Assembly (NCBI RefSeq): GCF_000011205.1
Contig: NC_003106.2
Span: 2,370,001 to 2,434,000, forward strand
Source: Sulfurisphaera tokodaii str. 7
GTDB lineage: Archaea; Thermoproteota; Thermoprotei_A; Sulfolobales; Sulfolobaceae
Length of the DNA stretch: 64,000 nucleotides
Direction of reading: 5' to 3'
This document shows positions 60,115 through 64,000 of this stretch, piece by piece; position 1 is the stretch's first letter; every line of letters starts with the position of its first letter. The notes under the pieces are model-generated. The model ran no database searches, had not been told where the DNA came from, and worked only from the letters and a program-made list of their open reading frames with translations. Both the position numbers and the translations under genes were made by a program.

Positions 60115-60477
60115 GTGAACGACATAATAGAAAGGTTCGTAGAACTAGAAGAAGGAGATGAGAATGAGGTCAAGTTACTCAAGAGTTTATGGAGTGATAA
60201 GATAACAAAGCTTACCTTATCAGATTTTCAGACTTTAGAAATGACTGAAGGGAATGTTCTGCTTCTACAAATTCATAGAGGTAATATTATTTCTTTACTT
60301 CATAAACCTTCTGGGCTTTTCTTACTAATTTATGGTGTTAGTGCACTTGAAATAGAAACCTTAAGATACATAACATTAAAATCAAAAAATCCCGATACAG
60401 ATTTTGTAGCTCTAGTCTACGAATATTTAAACAAAGGTAACGCTAGGTTAGGATTTCAACCTAATGTTTCAAAGTAG
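60115..60477 (+). CDS. Hypothetical protein, GTG start
   Basis: 120 residues from the GTG at 60115. A longer frame from 60010 exists but overlaps the divergent reductase gene and the promoter. A TATA-like atatttataaac lies about 27 bases above the GTG, so the start is probably leaderless. The protein is soluble, alpha/beta, acidic at its N-terminus. No family recognised. It overlaps the convergent gene by 22 bases. Confidence 0.6.
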   Translation: MNDIIERFVELEEGDENEVKLLKSLWSDKITKLTLSDFQTLEMTEGNVLLLQIHRGNIISLLHKPSGLFLLIYGVSALEIETLRYITLKSKNPDTDFVALVYEYLNKGNARLGFQPNVSK

Positions 60478-60890
60478 ATTTGCTCGTGAAGTTCATTACA
60501 AGATGATTTATCTCCTTTTAAACATCCTCTTATCAAATAAAGGTAAAATAATATTTCTTTTGATTTCTCTGTATCAATTTTTTCTCCAATTTCCACTATA
60601 ACTTTATCTAATGCAGTTGCAATTATATTCTCCTTTTCTGATATAACTTTACCATAACTAATTATCTCATCATTAGCAGTTAGAAACTTATATTGTACAC
60701 CTCTTTTTGTTGCTATCCTTGAAGCGAAGATATTTTTGTATACTTTTACAAGTAATATACTTAAATTTTTATTAAATAAGATGACTCTGTTTGGACCTCT
60801 TATTTCTATAGCTGAAAATCCTTTAGGAATTCTTTTTATATTTCCATTTTCATTGATTAGGTCTTCTATTTTATAGCCCATGTGATACAT
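60456..60890 (-). CDS. Hypothetical protein
   Basis: 144 residues (141 from the next ATG). The N-terminal two-thirds is beta-rich (SAIEIRGPNRVILFNKN), and the C-terminal 50 residues are helical with two cysteines (GCLKGDKSSCNEL). No family recognised. Confidence 0.6.
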   Translation of the reverse strand: MYHMGYKIEDLINENGNIKRIPKGFSAIEIRGPNRVILFNKNLSILLVKVYKNIFASRIATKRGVQYKFLTANDEIISYGKVISEKENIIATALDKVIVEIGEKIDTEKSKEILFYLYLIRGCLKGDKSSCNELHEQIYFETLG

Positions 60891-60951
60891 TTTTACTCAT
60901 AATATATATAGTTTCTCCTTTTATTCTATTTATATCTATATAGACTAATTA

Positions 60952-60967
60952 TATAACTATAGTTATA
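60952..60967. promoter_or_regulatory. 16-bp perfect palindrome, candidate operator
   Basis: TATAACTATAGTTATA reads the same on both strands. It lies about 20 bases above a TATA-like ctttataaga (60987-60996), which is about 28 bases above the MFS ATG at 61021. The place is right for an activator or repressor site. Confidence 0.5.
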
Positions 60968-61020
60968 CATGAAATAAATACATAATCTTTATAAGAATGT
61001 TAGCGGGACTCTAAAGTGAA

Positions 61021-62397
61021 ATGAAGTTATCAGATATTTTCAAACCCCTGGATCAAAGAAACTTCGATGTATGGCATATAAAGTCACTACTAACTACAGG
61101 TATGGGAGTTTTTACTGACGGATATGATCTCTCATCAATCGGCATAGTCTTAGCAATGGTTCTCTCATCATTTGGCATAACAAGCAAATCACCAGATTAC
61201 ACTCTATGGCAAAGTCTAGTATCGGGATCAGCATTAATAGGTGCAGCAGTGGGAGCAATAATTTTCGGAATACTCTCTAATAGAGGTAGGAAAACATTTT
61301 ACGGAATAGACGTTGCCCTTCTTTCTATTGGTGCATTATTACAAGCGTTTGTTTCAACTCCCTTAGAATTAGTGATAGTTAGAGGACTTTTGGGTTTAGG
61401 TGTTGGTGCGGATTATGTATTATCTCCTATGATAATGGCAGAGTATTCAAACGCTAAAGATAGGGGGAAGTTACTTGCTTTCGGTTTTGGTTTAATGTGG
61501 GGATTTGGTGCAACTACTGCAGCGGCAATAGCTCTAGGATTGGAAGCTCTTAGCGTACCCACAAATATTATTTGGAGAGTAGTTTTGGTAACTGGTGCTA
61601 TACCATCGGCCTCTGTAATTTACTTAAGAAGAAAAATTCCGGAAACACCAAGGTATTTAGCTAGGATTAAGGGTGACGTTGAAAAATTTAGAGAAGTTGT
61701 AAGGACATTAGCTAATACTGATATTCATGTAAATAAAGAATTAAAAGATATTAACAGTTTCTCTTCATATTTCAGTAAATTTTGGAAAACATTCTTGGCA
61801 GCATGCTTACTTTGGTTCTTATTTGATATTGTAGCATACTCTGGTATTCTATTTGGTCCAACTGATATTGCAAAAAGTATTGGAATAAATAATAGTGCTA
61901 TCTTTCAGTTCGTTATAGAGTTCGGTTTTACGCTACCTGGTGGGATAATTGCATTGTTAACCTTAGATAGAATTGGAAGAAAACCTATGCAGACATTTGG
62001 TTTCTTCGGAATGGCTATCTCTTTACTTCTCTTCTCTTTATTAAAATCGAGTATACCGGCTACCACAGCACTAATACTATATGGTTTACAGAATTTGTTT
62101 TCACAAGCAGGACCTGGTTCAGTAAGTGCTTCTGGTATGCTAGGTGTGGAACTAGCACCCACTAAGGTTAGAGGACTTGTTCAGTCTTTAACAGTAGCTT
62201 CTGGTAGAATAGGAGCAGCACTAACAGCTTTCGTCTTTCCAGCTTTATTTAATACCTATGGAGAATCTTTTGCCGTAGCATTCCTAAGTTCTGTTGCATT
62301 CGTTGCGGCCGTCTTAACGTTAATTGCAGTACCGGAGACGAAAGGAAAGCCATTAGAAGTTTCTTCGCAAGAAGATCTTATTGTTCAAGAAATTTAA
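61021..62397 (+). CDS. MFS transporter, phosphate/sugar-H+ symporter-like
   Basis: 458 residues, twelve helices. The N-terminal DGYDLSSIG segment (about 39-47), the loop [12 protein letters not shown] and [21 protein letters not shown] (core) recall the PHS phosphate:H+ symporter and sugar porter groups; ETPRYLARI and [10 protein letters not shown] are sugar-porter-type motifs. The substrate could be inorganic phosphate or a small organic acid. It is preceded by a palindrome and TATA box. Confidence 0.82.
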   Translation: MKLSDIFKPLDQRNFDVWHIKSLLTTGMGVFTDGYDLSSIGIVLAMVLSSFGITSKSPDYTLWQSLVSGSALIGAAVGAIIFGILSNRGRKTFYGIDVALLSIGALLQAFVSTPLELVIVRGLLGLGVGADYVLSPMIMAEYSNAKDRGKLLAFGFGLMWGFGATTAAAIALGLEALSVPTNIIWRVVLVTGAIPSASVIYLRRKIPETPRYLARIKGDVEKFREVVRTLANTDIHVNKELKDINSFSSYFSKFWKTFLAACLLWFLFDIVAYSGILFGPTDIAKSIGINNSAIFQFVIEFGFTLPGGIIALLTLDRIGRKPMQTFGFFGMAISLLLFSLLKSSIPATTALILYGLQNLFSQAGPGSVSASGMLGVELAPTKVRGLVQSLTVASGRIGAALTAFVFPALFNTYGESFAVAFLSSVAFVAAVLTLIAVPETKGKPLEVSSQEDLIVQEI

Positions 62398-62450
62398 TTT
62401 TTTTATAAATTAATATACTTTATCCATTGGGCTCATAAATTTATTATCTT

Positions 62451-62834
62451 ATGGAGTATAAGTATACCATAATGTTGGAAAAAATTCGTTTAGCTCATGA
62501 TGTTTACTTTGAGGAAGCTGATGAGTTGCTTTCTAGGGGTGATCTTGTTCAAGCTTCGGAAAAGTATTATAAGGCTGCAGAAGAAGCAATAAAATATCTT
62601 ACATATGTGAATTCAATTAAGGTCGAGAAATGGGATCTAAAGACAATAAATTCAGCTGTATATGAGCTATCAAAGAAATATGGAGATTTTGTCTTAGAAG
62701 CTTGGAAGAGCGCTGTAGCATTAGATACAGTAAATCTTAGTAAAGATTTAATAACGCATTTAAGGGAGGATATTAAGAAACTGATCGAAATTGCCGATCG
62801 AGAGCTTTATAATCAATTGGCTAAAAGAAGCTGA
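62451..62834 (+). CDS. PaREP1-family protein
   Basis: 127 residues, all helical. The signature EEADELLSRGDLVQASEKYY (about 21-40) and AAEEAIKYL are typical of PaREP1/PaREP8 proteins, an archaeal family with HEPN-like character that is often multicopy. Function is not established; toxin-antitoxin or defence roles have been suggested for HEPN-like relatives. An 86-base piece of this gene is repeated directly 313 bases downstream. Confidence 0.8.
   Translation: MEYKYTIMLEKIRLAHDVYFEEADELLSRGDLVQASEKYYKAAEEAIKYLTYVNSIKVEKWDLKTINSAVYELSKKYGDFVLEAWKSAVALDTVNLSKDLITHLREDIKKLIEIADRELYNQLAKRS
62514..62599 (+). repeat. 86-bp direct repeat, copy 1
   Basis: Identical to 62827-62912. It encodes the conserved EADELLSRGDLVQ region of the PaREP1 protein. 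Confidence 0.95.
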
Positions 62835-63160
62835 TGAGTTGCTTTCTAGGGGTGATCTTGTTCAAGCTTCGGAAAAGTATTATAAGGCTGCAGAAGAAGC
62901 AATAAAATATCTAAGTAAAGAGAAAAAATACTTTATGCTATTTAGAGTTCTTGAAAAAGAAAAGATGGAAGGCCGAATTGTTATTTAAAGCTGCAGAAGA
63001 GTTAGATAAGATATTTCCAGGGATTTGGAAAGCATGGAAAAGTGCGTGGTTTCTTCATGTTTATGGGTTTCATGAAATGAGCCTAAATAAGGAGATTATA
63101 AGTGTTGAATCTAATATTGTTAAGACGAGGCTATTTGAAATACTGAGAAGTGAGCTTTAA
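62806..63160 (+). pseudogene. Frameshifted second PaREP1 gene
   Basis: The DNA reads WLKEADELLSRGDLVQASEK to KEKKYFMLFRVLEKEK in one frame, then must change frame near 62960-62985 to continue as WKAELLFKAAEELDKIFPG and the normal PaREP1 C-terminus (WKAWKSAWFLHVYGFHE, then RLFEILRSEL). It has no start codon of its own in a good context; its 5' part coincides with the end of copy 1. A single-base indel broke it. Confidence 0.75.
62827..62912 (+). repeat. 86-bp direct repeat, copy 2
   Basis: Perfect copy of 62514-62599. The perfect match next to a diverged remainder points to recent conversion or unequal crossing-over between tandem PaREP1 genes. Confidence 0.95.
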
Positions 63161-63304
63161 TAATTTTAAATAAGATAATTTTCTTAAACCACTATTAACG
63201 CCACGCGGATTAAAAGATAAAGCTTGTGTAAAATACTGGGGCTAACTGTAAATGATAGAATATGCTTTAGAAACTGTTTTTAGCTTAATACCAAATTACT
63301 ATCT

Positions 63305-63586
63305 ATGTCGTTTTTAAGGAAGAACTCGCTAAGCTTTTTAAAGGAAGCTGAAAGGAATTTAGATGAAGGTGAGTATAATTTAGCTATGTTTCATTTAGAA
63401 CAAGCGTTACAGCTTACTTTAAAATTCATTTTATATTAGAGGACCGGTACTTATGAGAGGACTCATAATTTAATTAAACTCTTAGAAGATGTGATAAGAA
63501 TTACAAAAATGGGGGCGTTCAGTAATAAATCTTTCGGTCATACTTCAAGCATAGTACTAGCTAAGATTGCCACGTGGGCCCTCTAG
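63305..63586 (+). pseudogene. HEPN-domain gene broken by in-frame TAG
   Basis: FLKEAERNLDEGEYNLAMFH, then LEQALQLTLKFILY, is a typical HEPN start, followed by TAG at 63437-63439. The same frame continues RTGTYERTHNLIKLLEDVIR to about 63568, where the IS110 element end begins. No MNT nucleotidyltransferase partner remains. It is a dead gene interrupted at the 3' side by the insertion. Confidence 0.7.
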
Positions 63587-63597
63587 ACCCACGTGGC
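63569..63597. terminator. GC-rich hairpin at the end of the IS110 element
   Basis: GCCACGTGGG (63569-63578) pairs exactly with CCCACGTGGC (63588-63597) around a nine-base loop. The flanking ATT and GAT extend it imperfectly. It sits 24 bases past the transposase stop, so it could terminate that transcript or be a subterminal repeat of the element. Confidence 0.45.
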
Positions 63598-63620
63598 GAT
63601 TAAGGGGAAGGGACCTTTAA

Positions 63621-64000
63621 TCACTTTGGCTCATAAGGCTTATTATTATACCAAACACTCCATACAATCCTAGCTAATTTCCTTGCCAAAGCAGTATACA
63701 ACTTCTTACCTTGCAACCTATCCTTATGAGACTCATAAAACTTCAACAATGTTGGATTCCTAGAATAATTCATCTCAGCCAAAAAGTAGAATAAGCTACG
63801 CAAGTACTTATTACCCCTCTTCGAAATCCCCCTACTTATTACAGCCTTACCACTCCTCTCCACAACGGGATCTAAACCACAATAAGCCACAAAAGATTCT
63901 GGCTTAGGAAAACGCTTAACATCACCAACAACACCAATAATTATACCAGCTGCAAGCCTCCCAATCCCCGGGATCGTTAACAAAACGTGGTTCTCGGGAA
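63621..64000 (-). mobile_element. IS110-family transposase, 5' part outside the window
   Basis: The frame is open to the right edge (upstream residues PENHVL before LTIPGIGRLAAG). What is seen is the C-terminal Transposase_20 domain: TIPGIGRLAAGIIIGVVGD, then FVAYCGLDPVVERSG, ISKRGNKYLRSLFY and a basic ARKLARIVWSVWYN tail. The catalytic Ser usually lies in this half, but I cannot assign it safely. The N-terminal DEDD domain and the 5' non-coding end, where IS110-subgroup elements keep their bridge RNA, lie beyond the window. It inserted beside or into the HEPN relic. Confidence 0.85.

Overview
The window looks like chromosomal DNA of a thermoacidophilic archaeon of the order Sulfolobales. It is AT-rich, most first genes of transcription units sit about 25-30 bases below a TATA-like box with little or no leader, GTG and TTG starts are common, and the gene families are typical of the order (sulfocyanin, SoxB-type oxidase, gluconate dehydratase, PaREP1 proteins). 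The 144-residue rubrerythrin without a rubredoxin domain matches what I remember of sulerythrin of Sulfurisphaera (Sulfolobus) tokodaii, and that species also carries arsenite-oxidase-like genes, so S. tokodaii or a close relative is my best guess.

Layout. 1-9.8 kb: end of a secreted PNGase-A-like protein, D-gluconate dehydratase (branched Entner-Doudoroff pathway), a PPP phosphatase, an operon of sulerythrin, a CCG-type Fe-S protein and a DUF3501 protein, a CBS protein, a membrane-anchored winged-helix protein, and two tandem DUF1634 + TauE/SafE permease pairs. 9.8-10.6 kb: a decayed IS200/IS605 tnpB relic. 10.6-18.6 kb: glycosyltransferases, an MscS channel, a macrodomain protein, a transporter, a TPR protein, a GC-rich hairpin that may be an RNA, and a MarR regulator. 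18.7-30.3 kb: a respiratory island. It holds an AioBA-like Rieske/molybdopterin pair with two paralogous membrane proteins on the minus strand, two sulfocyanin genes whose cupredoxin halves form a near-perfect 518-bp inverted repeat, and a B-type haem-copper oxidase (a tiny membrane protein, a CuA subunit II, subunit I and a further membrane protein). Electrons could pass from the Mo enzyme through Rieske and sulfocyanin to the CuA oxidase.

30.4-46.6 kb: hypotheticals, MFS transporters, a B12-binding radical SAM protein, a PQQ-type beta-propeller, cytosine deaminase, pirin, family 5 uracil-DNA glycosylase, a ThDP enzyme and a CLC chloride channel. 46.7-57.6 kb: a SPASM radical SAM protein, then a CoA-ester catabolic cluster: a 3-hydroxyacyl-CoA dehydrogenase (cut by an in-frame TGA), an R2-like di-iron protein, a PhoU-like regulator, an enoyl-CoA hydratase, a PaaG-like isomerase, thiolase + DUF35 protein, a PaaK-like ligase and an MFS transporter. 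Together these look like an aerobic aromatic or unusual acyl-CoA pathway in which the di-iron protein could be the oxygenase.

57.9-64 kb: a NOL1/NOP2/Sun methyltransferase, a sugar-nucleotide reductase-like protein, small hypotheticals, an MFS transporter below a 16-bp perfect palindrome, and a decaying right end with a duplicated, frameshifted PaREP1 gene, a stop-interrupted HEPN gene and an IS110-family transposase that runs off the window. The strongest candidates for something undescribed are the 18.7-30.3 kb respiratory island and the 47.7-55.3 kb di-iron/CoA cluster.
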